A stretch of DNA of 64,000 bases from Bacteroidales bacterium. Lineage in GTDB: Bacteria > Bacteroidota > Bacteroidia > Bacteroidales > TTA-H9. The DNA is taken from assembly GCA_028689615.1 (NCBI GenBank), contig JAQVCV010000014.1, forward strand, positions 1 to 64,000. Direction: 5' to 3'. Position numbers and translations under genes: made by a program. A model generated the notes under the pieces. The model saw nothing but the letters and a program-made list of their open reading frames with translations. It ran no database searches and was not told the origin of the DNA. Positions 44,827 to 53,933 of this stretch are shown piece by piece; positions within the stretch are counted from its first letter, which is position 1; each line of letters opens with the position of its first letter.

Positions 44827-45732
44827 ATGTTATTCGTTAAAAGAGTTTTTTTGGCTGTGTTAGTCATAGCTGCGGTTCAATCTGCCAACGCCCAGTTGCT
44901 GCCCGATTCCGTTGCGAGAGTTCTCGACAGCATCGAAAACAGTTTTACTTTTCGCACTGGCTCCATTGTTTTACCGGCTGGAAACGGGGTTCTGAATGTT
45001 CCCGCCGGTTTCAGGTATCTCGATCGCGATCAAAGCATATACCTGCTCACCTCGCTTTGGGGCAATCCTCCCGACAGCTCGTCGCTTGGAATGCTGGTAC
45101 CCGAGGGCATCAAACTGCTCGCCGACGACAGTTGGGTTTTCGACATAAACTTCGAGGAAATCGGCTACGTTGACGACGACGAAGCCGAAGATGTTGACTA
45201 CGATCAACTGCTGGCCGACATCCAAAAAGATGCCCGCGACGCGAACGGCGAAAGGGTGGCCAACGGATATCTACCCGTTGAAATTGTGGGTTGGGCTGTA
45301 GCCCCTTTTTACAACAACCACAAAAAAGTTCTTCATTGGGCCAAAGAGATCAGGTTTGGCGATGATTCAGCCACCGTGCTCAACTACAACCTCAGAATAC
45401 TTGGCCGCAAGGGGGTGTATGTGTTGAATGCCATTGCTTCAATGGAACAGTTGCCTCTGGTACAATCGAATCTGGGGCAGGTGGTCAACAGCATCGAATT
45501 CGGACCGGGAAGCCGTTATGCCGATTTCGATCCCGAAATTGATCAGGTTGCGGCCTGGACCATTGGGGGTTTGGTGGCAGGAAAAGTGCTAACCAAAGTT
45601 GGCTTTTTCGCGGTTTTGTTAAAATTCTGGAAGTTGATTGCAATTGGACTGGCCGGAGTGGGTGGAGGAGTGTTTAAATACCTGAGGCGCAAAAAGGACA
45701 ACAACGATCAACTTCCTGCGCAAAACAGTTAA
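44827..45732 (+). CDS. DUF2167 family membrane protein
   Basis: This 301-residue protein has a signal peptide (about 1-22), a soluble domain with 'FTFRTGSIVLPAGNGVLNVP', 'FRYLDRDQSIYLLTSLWGNP' and 'GYLPVEIVGWAVAPFYNNHK', and C-terminal hydrophobic segments (about 240-280) followed by a basic tail 'FKYLRRKKDN'. These features fit DUF2167, a family of exported membrane proteins of unknown role. Its last 112 bases are duplicated at 46274-46385, because the 144-bp duplication around the inserted element starts inside this gene. The gene itself remains intact. Confidence 0.88.
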   Translation: MLFVKRVFLAVLVIAAVQSANAQLLPDSVARVLDSIENSFTFRTGSIVLPAGNGVLNVPAGFRYLDRDQSIYLLTSLWGNPPDSSSLGMLVPEGIKLLADDSWVFDINFEEIGYVDDDEAEDVDYDQLLADIQKDARDANGERVANGYLPVEIVGWAVAPFYNNHKKVLHWAKEIRFGDDSATVLNYNLRILGRKGVYVLNAIASMEQLPLVQSNLGQVVNSIEFGPGSRYADFDPEIDQVAAWTIGGLVAGKVLTKVGFFAVLLKFWKLIAIGLAGVGGGVFKYLRRKKDNNDQLPAQNS

Positions 45733-45764
45733 TCAACTCTTCCACGCAGTTCAAACAAGCCCCT
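45621..45764. repeat. 144-bp direct duplication flanking the inserted element, left copy
   Basis: This copy is identical by eye to 46274-46417. It holds the last 112 bases of the DUF2167 gene and the last 36 bases of the convergent acyl-CoA ligase gene (the two stop codons overlap). The copies end exactly at the terminal inverted repeats of the insert. Confidence 0.92.
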
Positions 45765-46273
45765 CCTGACTTCGACATATTTTCAATCATAACTGTATAA
45801 TACTCTCATAAACAATTATTTGTCAATTGAAATTTTTTCAATCGGGTGTCTTGGCATACTATCAATCCAGAAACTTCTTTTCATTAGTATTGGAATAAGC
45901 TTCTACTTTCTTTGCCCAATCGGGCGCAAAGAAAGTAGCAAAGAAACGCCCTCTTAATCCGCTCAGATATTTTTGCCAGAATTCTAAGAAATGACCTCCG
46001 TTGCGCAACCCGAGCCGTTCGGGCAATTCGCGACAGACCCCTTTTCTGGATGCCTGTGCCCTCACTCGCGGGTTGCTTAGGCCACCCCTTATTCCTAATG
46101 GCTGGTTGACTTCGGCCATTTCAAGAATTCTATGGCAAAAATCTCTGACGCTCCAAGCAAAGTTAAACGTGACTGCTTTGGGGTGGCCACAAGTCCTAAA
46201 TGACTCAACAATAGACATATTGCCTTTATATATTATTGATAGCGGATTTGGGTGTCCCTATGTCAAAGTCAGG
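45765..46273. mobile_element. 509-bp non-autonomous element (MITE-like) with 15-bp terminal inverted repeats
   Basis: The left end (45765-45779) reads CCTGACTTCGACATA and the right end (46259-46273) reads the reverse complement of CCTGACTTTGACATA: 14 of 15 positions match. The ends fall exactly at the junctions with the 144-bp direct duplication. Inside is a strong hairpin, CTACTTTCTTTG (45903-45914) with CAAAGAAAGTAG (45927-45938). No transposase is encoded; a 118-codon minus-strand frame (45862-46218) has no recognisable family. A very long, variable target duplication is known for the IS1634 group, so a transposase of that type elsewhere in the genome could have moved it. That is inference. 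Confidence 0.8.
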
Positions 46274-46417
46274 AAAATTCTGGAAGTTGATTGCAATTGG
46301 ACTGGCCGGAGTGGGTGGAGGAGTGTTTAAATACCTGAGGCGCAAAAAGGACAACAACGATCAACTTCCTGCGCAAAACAGTTAATCAACTCTTCCACGC
46401 AGTTCAAACAAGCCCCT
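46274..46417. repeat. 144-bp direct duplication flanking the inserted element, right copy
   Basis: Right copy of the duplication. It includes an orphan piece of the DUF2167 3' end (46274-46385) that is no longer attached to a gene, and the true 3' end of the acyl-CoA ligase gene. The original junction, with the two convergent stop codons overlapping, is preserved here. Confidence 0.92.
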
Positions 46418-48160
46418 GATCAGGTTGCTGTACTTCTCGTTCACGGCGCGACGCCGCAGCTTGAGCGATGGGGTAAGTTCGCCCGTGTCAACACCCCATT
46501 CATCAGCAACAAAGGCCCATTGGGCAATATTTTCGGCTTCTTTGGGACTTTGACCAAAGCGGAGCATCTCGTTTTCGAGTTGTGACGCCACTTTGGGCAT
46601 CTGCAGCAAATCGTGGTCCGACTGCGGGGCAGCCAGATGGTGATCGGCGCACCACTCTCTGATGTATTCAAAATTGGGTGCTACCACAGCAGCCAGATAA
46701 TTGCAATGCTCGCCCACAACCATGGCATTGGCAATAAAAAACGATTGCTTCAACCGGTTCTCAAGCACCTCGGGATACACATACACCCCCGAAGCTACCT
46801 TAAAAATCTCTTTCAGCCGGCCGGTGATCCTTAAAAAGCCATCCTGATCCATTTCGGCTTTGTCGCCCGTGTGAAGCCAACCTTCCTTGTCGATTGTAGC
46901 AGCGGTAAGTTCAGGGTGTTTGTAATAGCCTTGCATCACGTTGGGACCTTTTACCAGCAATTCCCCCTCGCCAGAGATGCTTACCAGCAGATCGGCAATG
47001 GGTTTCCCGATGGTTCCTGCCCTGAAGTCGTCTTCGGTATTGTAAGCCACCAGCGGCGAAGCTTCCGTAAGCCCGTAACCCTCGTAAACCGGTATGCCGG
47101 CAGCCCAAAAAATGCGCAAAAGGTGGGGCTGAACCTTGGCACCGCCACAAATTATCTTCTTCATGTTGCCGCCCAGTGCGTCCTGCCATTTTCTGAACAC
47201 CAGCCTGCGCGTAACAGCCAATTGCCAGTTGTACCACCATCCCTGGTTTTCGCCATGCCTGAATTGGTTGCCCACGGCCAGACTCCAATTGAAAATGACC
47301 CTTTGCAAACCATGCATCTTCATCCCCTTCTTGAGGATTCCCGCGTAAACCCGCTCCAACAAAAGGGGAACGGTAACGAGTATCTGCGGTTTCACTTCCC
47401 TGAAATTTGCAAGGATGTTGTTCACGCTATCGGTGTAATACACCTTCAGCCCGATGTATTGGCAGATATAGTTCACCATTCTTTCGTAGGAATGCGACAG
47501 GGGAAGGTAACTCAGAATGGTTTCGTAAGGTCTGAGCCTGATGGTAAAGGCAGCTACCAACACGTTCGAGAGGTGGTTCTCGTGCGAAAGCATCACCCCT
47601 TTGGGTTGGCTGGTGGTGCCTGAGGTGTAGATGATTGAAGCCAGATCGGATGGTTTTACCATTTTTTTCCTCTCCTCCAGCAGTTCCGCCCTGTCGAAGT
47701 CTCGCCCCATATCAAGAAGGTGGGTGTAGGGCGTGGCACCCGCCACCTCATCGAATGAAAAAACATGCTGCAAGGCTGGCAACTGGTCTTTGAGAGCGAG
47801 GGCTTTCTGAGCCAGAAACTTATTGCCAACAAACAGCACCGAGGCTTCCGATTCGGTGAGCACCCAAAGCAACTCTTCGTCGTTGATGGTAGGGTACACC
47901 GGCACATGTACTGCCCCAACCTGCAACAAACCCATATCCACAAAATTCCATTCCGGTCGGTTGGTGCTTAGCGTGGCAATCCGGTCGCCGGACCTGACAC
48001 CCAGGTTGAGTAACCCCAAACTCGTGAGCCGGGCCATCTCGCAATAATCCTGCATCGACCAAGTGAGCCATTTGCCCCCTTTGCGACCGGCAAGCGCCAC
48101 ATCGAGGTTGTAGCGCTGTAGGGCATAGGGCAGTATGTCGAAAATTCTTTGAATGTACAT
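46382..48160 (-). CDS. Long-chain fatty acid-CoA ligase (AMP-forming)
   Basis: This 592-residue protein has the AMP-binding motif 'IIYTSGTTSQPKGVMLSHEN', 'YEGYGLTEASPLVAYNTEDD', 'GWLHTGDKAEMDQDGFLRIT' and 'GRLKEIFKVASGVYVYPEVL', the full set for ANL-family acyl-CoA ligases. It activates fatty acids with ATP and coenzyme A in the cytoplasm. Length and motif order match the FAA1/FadD15 subgroup common in Bacteroidota. I chose ATG 48160 ('MYIQRIFDILPYAL'), over an upstream in-frame start that would add an unrelated 20 residues. Its 3' end is shared with the direct duplication. Confidence 0.93.
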   Translation of the reverse strand: MYIQRIFDILPYALQRYNLDVALAGRKGGKWLTWSMQDYCEMARLTSLGLLNLGVRSGDRIATLSTNRPEWNFVDMGLLQVGAVHVPVYPTINDEELLWVLTESEASVLFVGNKFLAQKALALKDQLPALQHVFSFDEVAGATPYTHLLDMGRDFDRAELLEERKKMVKPSDLASIIYTSGTTSQPKGVMLSHENHLSNVLVAAFTIRLRPYETILSYLPLSHSYERMVNYICQYIGLKVYYTDSVNNILANFREVKPQILVTVPLLLERVYAGILKKGMKMHGLQRVIFNWSLAVGNQFRHGENQGWWYNWQLAVTRRLVFRKWQDALGGNMKKIICGGAKVQPHLLRIFWAAGIPVYEGYGLTEASPLVAYNTEDDFRAGTIGKPIADLLVSISGEGELLVKGPNVMQGYYKHPELTAATIDKEGWLHTGDKAEMDQDGFLRITGRLKEIFKVASGVYVYPEVLENRLKQSFFIANAMVVGEHCNYLAAVVAPNFEYIREWCADHHLAAPQSDHDLLQMPKVASQLENEMLRFGQSPKEAENIAQWAFVADEWGVDTGELTPSLKLRRRAVNEKYSNLIRGLFELRGRVD

Positions 48161-48332
48161 TCTGAAATTGATTATGGCTGCAAATGTACATGAAAAGGCC
48201 AAAACACGCCGAAGCAGCAATTGACTGGCTTACTTTTCAGTCAACACAACCAGGCGCAGGGGCACCCTACAGCCCAGCCAGGCAAGTGCCTGTTGCGATT
48301 GGGCATTTTGCAAATGGGAAAAAAGCTGACGA

Positions 48333-49280
48333 TCAGAAAAGTGAGAATTTCACGTACCGTCCCGGGTTTTGTTTCAGGTCGCGGAGCAGCAGATCGAGAT
48401 CGAGGGTAGCCTGGTTGAGTGTTTTGTAGAGCGAGTCGTTAACCATCAACTGTCCCAGAGTGCCTTCTCCCTTCTGGAGGCCCGACAGCATTTGATCGGC
48501 AGCCGACAGCGAATGGTTGAGCCGCGCAAAAGTTTCGCTGATTTTTAGAGCCGCCAGCGTGTCGGAGATGGCTGAAAGGTTTTGAATGGCATTGGTAATG
48601 TTGTGGTTGTTGGCTTTTAAATTAGCCGATATCGATTCCACGTTGCCGATGATGGCTCCCAGGCGTGTACGTTCGCTGCTTACCAGAGTATCGATGTTGG
48701 ATGTAGTATTTTCAAGGTTGCGCAGCGTGTTCTTGATGCTCAGGAATGAGTATTCCAGATTGTTGCGGGTGGTTTTGTTGAATACCGATTGCAACGCGGT
48801 AAGAACTGAATCAACCTGGCTCATCATCTCTTCGGCTTTTTTCTTGAGGGGCAAAACCTGGGCATTAACCTCCTCTTTGAGGCTTGCCTCCACGTTGGTG
48901 GAAAGGGTATCGCCGGAGAGGGCTTGTTCATGCGAGTTGCCCAGCTTTATTTCGATGGCTTTTGATCCCATTAAATCGGCACTGTAGAGGTGGGCCACCG
49001 AGTTTGCAGGTATGCCTATTTTGTTGGTGATCAGCAGTCTTACCGCCACCATCCCCGAGTTACCCGGCACAAAAGCAATGCCCGACACCATTCCCACTTT
49101 CACGCCGTTGATGGCAACAGGGCTGGAGTTAACCAATCCCCCGACAGAGGGATAAATGGCAACAAATTCTCGCTTGGGAGAAAACAGGTCGGAGCCTTTC
49201 AGGAAATTAAAACCCCAGATAAACAACACTACAGCTCCGGCAAAGCTGATCCCGATACGCATCTCTTTTGAAATCTTCAT
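48333..49280 (-). CDS. MlaD/MCE-domain protein
   Basis: This 315-residue protein has an N-terminal membrane anchor (about 8-27, 'IGISFAGAVVLFIWGFNFLK'), an MCE domain (about 36-115, 'YPSVGGLVNSSPVAINGVKV', 'ADLMGSKAIEIKLG'), and a long C-terminal helical region (about 130-315) rich in heptads. MCE proteins carry lipids between the membranes with an ABC-type partner. The partner permease and ATPase are not in the window. It lies about 170 bases from the acyl-CoA ligase and 66 bases from the amidase gene, all on the minus strand. Confidence 0.9.
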   Translation of the reverse strand: MKISKEMRIGISFAGAVVLFIWGFNFLKGSDLFSPKREFVAIYPSVGGLVNSSPVAINGVKVGMVSGIAFVPGNSGMVAVRLLITNKIGIPANSVAHLYSADLMGSKAIEIKLGNSHEQALSGDTLSTNVEASLKEEVNAQVLPLKKKAEEMMSQVDSVLTALQSVFNKTTRNNLEYSFLSIKNTLRNLENTTSNIDTLVSSERTRLGAIIGNVESISANLKANNHNITNAIQNLSAISDTLAALKISETFARLNHSLSAADQMLSGLQKGEGTLGQLMVNDSLYKTLNQATLDLDLLLRDLKQNPGRYVKFSLF

Positions 49281-49346
49281 GGCTCTTCTGTTTTATAGGC
49301 GAAAAGGGCATCACAGCCCGTGCAAAGTTAGTTTATAATTTACAGG

Positions 49347-50675
49347 CTACGGCGTTTTGCTACTCCCTCCTCCTGCTTTGATGGCAGCTTCGGTAAGCAC
49401 CCTGGCTTGTTCGTTGCTGATGCGCCGGTCTTGATACAACGCTACCACGAAAGCATCAGTTATCCCGTTCGAGCGGATTTTTTTACGATAGGCTTCTGCC
49501 TTTTCCTGCGTATCGAATTTCCCTGTGGTGTATTTAAACATCCCCCCATGTTCGTATTCATACACATCGGGCAGGTCCTTCAGACGTTGGTCGGTAAAGG
49601 AAACTTTTCCGGGCGAAGCCAGAATCTGCACCCTGAAAGCAAGGTCGTCAACCAACCAGGCAGAGGGTTTTGTTTCCTCGTGTGTGTTACCAGCAACCGT
49701 TATACTCACGTGATTGGCATTGGGATCGTTGTTTGCAGCGGTGTCGGTGTTTGCTGGCTCCTGCTCCTCGCGCACGGTTTGAACTTCGGGTTTGGTGGTT
49801 GGCTGGCGGGCTGGTTCGGGCTTGTCGGCAGGTTTCCCCTCTTTCTCTACAGTTTCCTTGTAATCTTTAAAGGCTCTGAAGATTGTAGCAGCTATCTCGA
49901 TTTGTCCGGCAGGGGTGCGCAGGTAACGCTCTTCGGCAGGATTGCTGATGAAGCCTGCCTCGATCAACACGCTGGGCATTGCCGTGCGGTAAAGAACCCA
50001 GAAACCAGCCTCCTTTACACCACGATCGAAACGGGCCGTGCGCACCCTGAACTGCTCCTGAATGGAGGTGGCCAACTGAAGGCTGTATTCGCGGTAACGA
50101 TCCTGAAAAAGCGAAAAGATGATGTGCGATTCGGGCGAACGGGGATCGTAACCCTCGTAGCGCGAATTGTAATTGTCTTCGAGAAGAATGGCCGAGTTTT
50201 CGAGTTTGGCTACCTCGAGGTTGGCCGCGCTCTTGTGTATCCCCATAACGAAGGTCTCGGTGCCATAAGGGGTTTTTGACTTGCTTGAATTGCAATGTAT
50301 GCTGATAAAAAGATCGGCATGTGCTTCGTTGGCGATTTTGGCACGACGGTCGAGTTCAACAAATTCGTCGCTCTTGCGGGTATAGATAACCTCCACGTCG
50401 GGGAAGGATTCGGTAATGTATTTCCCTGTTTTCAAAGCAATTGCCAGAACAATGTCCTTCTCGCGCGAGGCCTGTCCAAGAGCACCCGGATCTTTCCCGC
50501 CATGACCGGCATCGAGCACCACGCGGCGGATTTTACCCTCTTTCATCTGGGCAAAACTGATGCCTTGAAATACAATCAGGATCAGTGATATAACTAAGAT
50601 TATTGATCGGCTTTTCACCCTCGGAATTAATTTGTTAGTTTTGCCAGCCCGATGCGATGCTAATAACAGAATCAT
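49347..50675 (-). CDS. N-acetylmuramoyl-L-alanine amidase (Amidase_3) with SPOR domain
   Basis: The protein of about 442 residues has a signal segment ('SRSIILVISLILIVFQGISF'), an amidase_3 catalytic domain with zinc ligands in 'VVLDAGHGGKDPGA', 'REKDIVLAI' and 'DLFISIHCNSS', and the catalytic Glu in 'SVLIEAGFISNPAEERYL'. A Pro/Thr/Glu-rich linker follows, and a C-terminal SPOR-like domain ('FRVQILASPGKVSF', 'YTTGKFDTQEKAEAYRKKIR') that binds denuded peptidoglycan at division sites. It cleaves peptide stems from glycan strands in the periplasm. The frame is open further upstream to 50789; I chose ATG 50675 because it lies closer to the signal. The gene diverges from lptD. Confidence 0.88.
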   Translation of the reverse strand: MILLLASHRAGKTNKLIPRVKSRSIILVISLILIVFQGISFAQMKEGKIRRVVLDAGHGGKDPGALGQASREKDIVLAIALKTGKYITESFPDVEVIYTRKSDEFVELDRRAKIANEAHADLFISIHCNSSKSKTPYGTETFVMGIHKSAANLEVAKLENSAILLEDNYNSRYEGYDPRSPESHIIFSLFQDRYREYSLQLATSIQEQFRVRTARFDRGVKEAGFWVLYRTAMPSVLIEAGFISNPAEERYLRTPAGQIEIAATIFRAFKDYKETVEKEGKPADKPEPARQPTTKPEVQTVREEQEPANTDTAANNDPNANHVSITVAGNTHEETKPSAWLVDDLAFRVQILASPGKVSFTDQRLKDLPDVYEYEHGGMFKYTTGKFDTQEKAEAYRKKIRSNGITDAFVVALYQDRRISNEQARVLTEAAIKAGGGSSKTP

Positions 50676-50812
50676 AGCGGGTTTGACAATGAATCGTTTA
50701 TTGAAAACCAGTGCCGTAATTTTTCTTGAAACGGCAATCAAAGATACATATTGCCGTTGATTGTTGCGGATGGTTTTCACGATTTTCACATTTGATTAAT
50801 GCTATCTGACTA

Positions 50813-53545
50813 GTGCTGAATCGAAAAAAATATCATGGGATCGTTTGGATGGTGCGTTTGTTGGCCATTTTGCTACCAACATTGGCTCCCGTATCAGGTA
50901 GTTGCCAGACAACTGACCTTGACAGGTTGAAACTCGATTCGGCGACGAGAGCCACGGCAGACACCATTCAAACGGCAGTGAATGACAGCCTGGGAGCCAA
51001 CACCCCCGACACCTCGTCCGTTGCTCTGGCCGATACTACGCTGCCCGAAGGCATTCCCATGCCGCTGAAAAAAAACCAGTCGGCTGTTGATGCTCCTGTT
51101 ACTTACAAAGCTACCGACTCCATCAGGTTCAACATCCCCGGGAAGAAAATTTATATGTACAAAAACGGGGAGGTCTATTACCAGAAGATCACGCTAAAAG
51201 CCGATTACATCGAACCCGATTTCAACACCAACGTTGTTTTCGCGCAAGGCATGACCGACAGTACGGGAAAAGTTACCGGCGAACCGGTTTTCACCGAGGG
51301 CGACCAAAGCTTCAGGTCGGAGCGGATGTCGTACAATTTTACCACCAAAAAGGGTGTTATCCAAAGGGTAATCACCAAAGAAGGAGAGGGTTACCTGCAT
51401 GGCAACCGGGTGAAAAAAATGGCCGATAACACCATCAACATTCAGGGGGGGAAATACACCACCTGCAACCTCGACCATCCACATTTTGAGTTCAGATTCA
51501 ACAAATCGAAAGTAATCCCCGACAACAAGATCATCACCGGGCCTGCCCATCTGGTGATTGAAGGGGTGAGTACCCCGCTGTTTATCCCTTTTGGATTGTT
51601 TCCCAACAAAAAAGGGCAGAAATCGGGTATCGTCATTCCCACTTACGGCGAATCGTCGAACCGGGGGTTCTATTTCGAAAATGGAGGATACTACTGGGCA
51701 ATAAGCGATTACATGGATCTGGAAATGCTGGGCGACATCTACACCCGCGGGAGTTGGGCTCTGAAACCCAATTTCAGGTATGTGAAGCGTTACAAATACA
51801 GCGGCAACCTGAATCTGAATTTTGCCCGCAACAAGGTGGGCGATGAAGGAGCTCCCGATTTCAGCGACAACCGCGATTTTGCCATCAGGTGGTCGCACCG
51901 GCAAGATCCCAAAGCCCGTCCCAACTCAACATTCTCAGCAAGTGTCAACATCGTTTCAAGCAGTTACAACAAATACAATCCTACCTCCACGGCCAATTAC
52001 CTGAGCAACCAGTTCCAAAGCTCAATCAGCTACCAAACCAATTTCGACCAAAAATACTACCTCACCCTCAACGCCAATCACAACCAGAATACCCTCAATC
52101 ATGTGGTTTCGGTAACACTTCCATCGGTTACCTTCACGGCAAACCGATTTTATCCTTTCCGGCCCAAAAAACAATCGGGACCACTTAAATGGTACGAAAA
52201 CATTACAGTGAGCTATACAGCCAATGCCGAAAACCGGATCAACACCTACGATTCGTTGCTCTTCGACCGCAAATGGGCCTCGCGGCTGGCCAATGGAATG
52301 AAACACTCGATACCGGTAAGCAGTTCGGTGAAGGTGTTGAAATACTTCACACTCACCAACAGCGTGAACCTTACCGAACGGTGGTACTACCGAACCATCA
52401 GGAAAGAATGGATTGGCGATACTACCTATACAAACGGGGTAGCCAAAGCCCCTCATGTGGCCATCGACACCGTTGACGGGTTTGCAGCAGCGCACGAATT
52501 CAACGTATCGTCGAGCCTCAACACACGCATTTATGGAATGCTGGCCTTTAATAAAGGGCCTGTTGTTGCCCTGCGCCATGTGCTTTCGCCCAGCATCAGT
52601 TTCTCGTGGCGCCCCGATTTTTCCGACCCCTGGTGGGGTTACTACAAAACCGTTCAAAACAATGCCAACGGCTCCACTACCCGCTATTCCATTTTCGAAC
52701 AGAGCATTTATGGCGGCCCCGGTGCAGGCAAATCGGGAAGCGTTGGTTTCTCTCTTTCCAACAACCTCGAGATGAAAGTGCGATCGAAAAAGGATACCAT
52801 CACGGGGACGCGCAAAATCAAACTCATAGAAAATTTCACCATCAGCGGATCGTACAACATGGCCGCCGATTCGCTTCGCTGGTCAACCATCTCGATGAAT
52901 GGCCGTACCACCTTGTTTAAAAACCTCACGCTGAATTACCGAAGCACCTGGGATCCCTACATCCTTGATTCGGCCGGCGTCAGACGACTCAACGTTCTGG
53001 AGTGGGACAGAAACAGGCGCTTGTTTCGTCTTGAAAATACCAATTGGAGTTTCTCACTCAACTGGAACCTGAAAGGCGGGGGTAAAAAGAGCACCAAACA
53101 GGGCGAGGGTTCCGACCCACGCACCGCCGATATTGCTCCCGACGACCCCGAACTAGCTGATATTTATTACAATCCTGATAATTACGTGGACTTTAACGTC
53201 CCGTGGTCGCTCAACATTGCCTACAGCTTTTCGCATACCAGCGACCATGCCTACCCCAACTACCAGGACGTGGTGACCAAAAAACTGATCCAAACCCTCA
53301 GTTTCAGCGGCGATGTAAGCCTCACACCAAAATGGAAAGTGAGCTTCACATCAGGCTTCGATTTCGAGAATCATAAAATTACCTACACCTCTGTCAACAT
53401 TTTCCGCGACCTCCACTGCTGGGAAATGCGCTTCAACTGGATACCTATCGGAACCCTGAAATCGTGGAATTTCCAAATCAACGTGAAATCGTCAATCCTT
53501 CAGGATTTAAAACTGACCAAGAAAAAAGACTTCAGAGACCGCTGA
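50813..53545 (+). CDS. lptD: LPS-assembly protein LptD (Bacteroidota type)
   Basis: This 910-residue protein has a signal, an N-terminal OstA/LptA-like beta-jellyroll (about 120-270: 'ADYIEPDFNTNVVFAQGM', 'YNFTTKKGVIQRVITKEGEG', 'YTTCNLDHPHFEFRF', 'KVIPDNKIITGPAHLVIE', 'PLFIPFGLFPNKKGQKSG'), and a large C-terminal beta-barrel with many aromatic-ended strands. LptD inserts lipopolysaccharide into the outer leaflet. GTG 50813 gives the longest form; ATG 50849 is also possible and would still leave a signal. It diverges from the amidase gene. Confidence 0.9.
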   Translation: MLNRKKYHGIVWMVRLLAILLPTLAPVSGSCQTTDLDRLKLDSATRATADTIQTAVNDSLGANTPDTSSVALADTTLPEGIPMPLKKNQSAVDAPVTYKATDSIRFNIPGKKIYMYKNGEVYYQKITLKADYIEPDFNTNVVFAQGMTDSTGKVTGEPVFTEGDQSFRSERMSYNFTTKKGVIQRVITKEGEGYLHGNRVKKMADNTINIQGGKYTTCNLDHPHFEFRFNKSKVIPDNKIITGPAHLVIEGVSTPLFIPFGLFPNKKGQKSGIVIPTYGESSNRGFYFENGGYYWAISDYMDLEMLGDIYTRGSWALKPNFRYVKRYKYSGNLNLNFARNKVGDEGAPDFSDNRDFAIRWSHRQDPKARPNSTFSASVNIVSSSYNKYNPTSTANYLSNQFQSSISYQTNFDQKYYLTLNANHNQNTLNHVVSVTLPSVTFTANRFYPFRPKKQSGPLKWYENITVSYTANAENRINTYDSLLFDRKWASRLANGMKHSIPVSSSVKVLKYFTLTNSVNLTERWYYRTIRKEWIGDTTYTNGVAKAPHVAIDTVDGFAAAHEFNVSSSLNTRIYGMLAFNKGPVVALRHVLSPSISFSWRPDFSDPWWGYYKTVQNNANGSTTRYSIFEQSIYGGPGAGKSGSVGFSLSNNLEMKVRSKKDTITGTRKIKLIENFTISGSYNMAADSLRWSTISMNGRTTLFKNLTLNYRSTWDPYILDSAGVRRLNVLEWDRNRRLFRLENTNWSFSLNWNLKGGGKKSTKQGEGSDPRTADIAPDDPELADIYYNPDNYVDFNVPWSLNIAYSFSHTSDHAYPNYQDVVTKKLIQTLSFSGDVSLTPKWKVSFTSGFDFENHKITYTSVNIFRDLHCWEMRFNWIPIGTLKSWNFQINVKSSILQDLKLTKKKDFRDR

Positions 53546-53933
53546 TTTCCCTACCAACCGTTGTAAATCTTTTTACCAACCCGATCCCGCTTTTTGTTAC
53601 AGCTCTTCTTCCTCTCTGGAGAAAGGCAAGTCTCTACTTGTCCGAAAACGCACATTCACAGTTGAGCTAAAACCCCCTTTCAACCCCCTCTCCATTTTTA
53701 GGCAGGCTTGGAGCTTTGTTGTGCAATTAACATCATACAACCTTAATTATCATTAATTTAAAAAAATATTTCTGAGAGGTGTAACGTTGCTTCAAACAAA
53801 TCGTCTGATGAATCGTTCGTATTTACACGATTGATTCAAAAAAAAATTGGAAACACTTTGCGTATAAATCGTTTTTTATATTTACTTTTGCATCGTCAAA
53901 TTTTGGAATGGGAATGAAATACGTTAAAGAATT
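53546..53933. other. Intergenic region upstream of the TetR pair
   Basis: These 388 AT-rich bases hold the promoter of the efflux operon. The last 140 bases carry the AATCGT repeats described separately. A TATATTTA near the start of the operon is one base off the -7 consensus, with a TTTG 16 bases earlier, so the promoter is only weakly supported. Confidence 0.4.
53799..53872. promoter_or_regulatory. Repeated AATCGT motifs, possible operator of the TetR pair
   Basis: AATCGT occurs at 53799-53804, 53811-53816 and 53867-53872, and its reverse complement ACGATT at 53827-53832. The second copy and ACGATT form an inverted pair about 10 bases apart. They lie 62-135 bases before the first TetR gene, the usual place for an autorepressor site. 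Binding is inference. Confidence 0.4.

Noticed and set aside
45862-46218. A 118-codon minus-strand frame inside the 509-bp element, considered as a transposase
   Set aside because: It has no DDE, HUH or recombinase motif and contains the arms of the hairpin region; more likely chance coding in a repeat.
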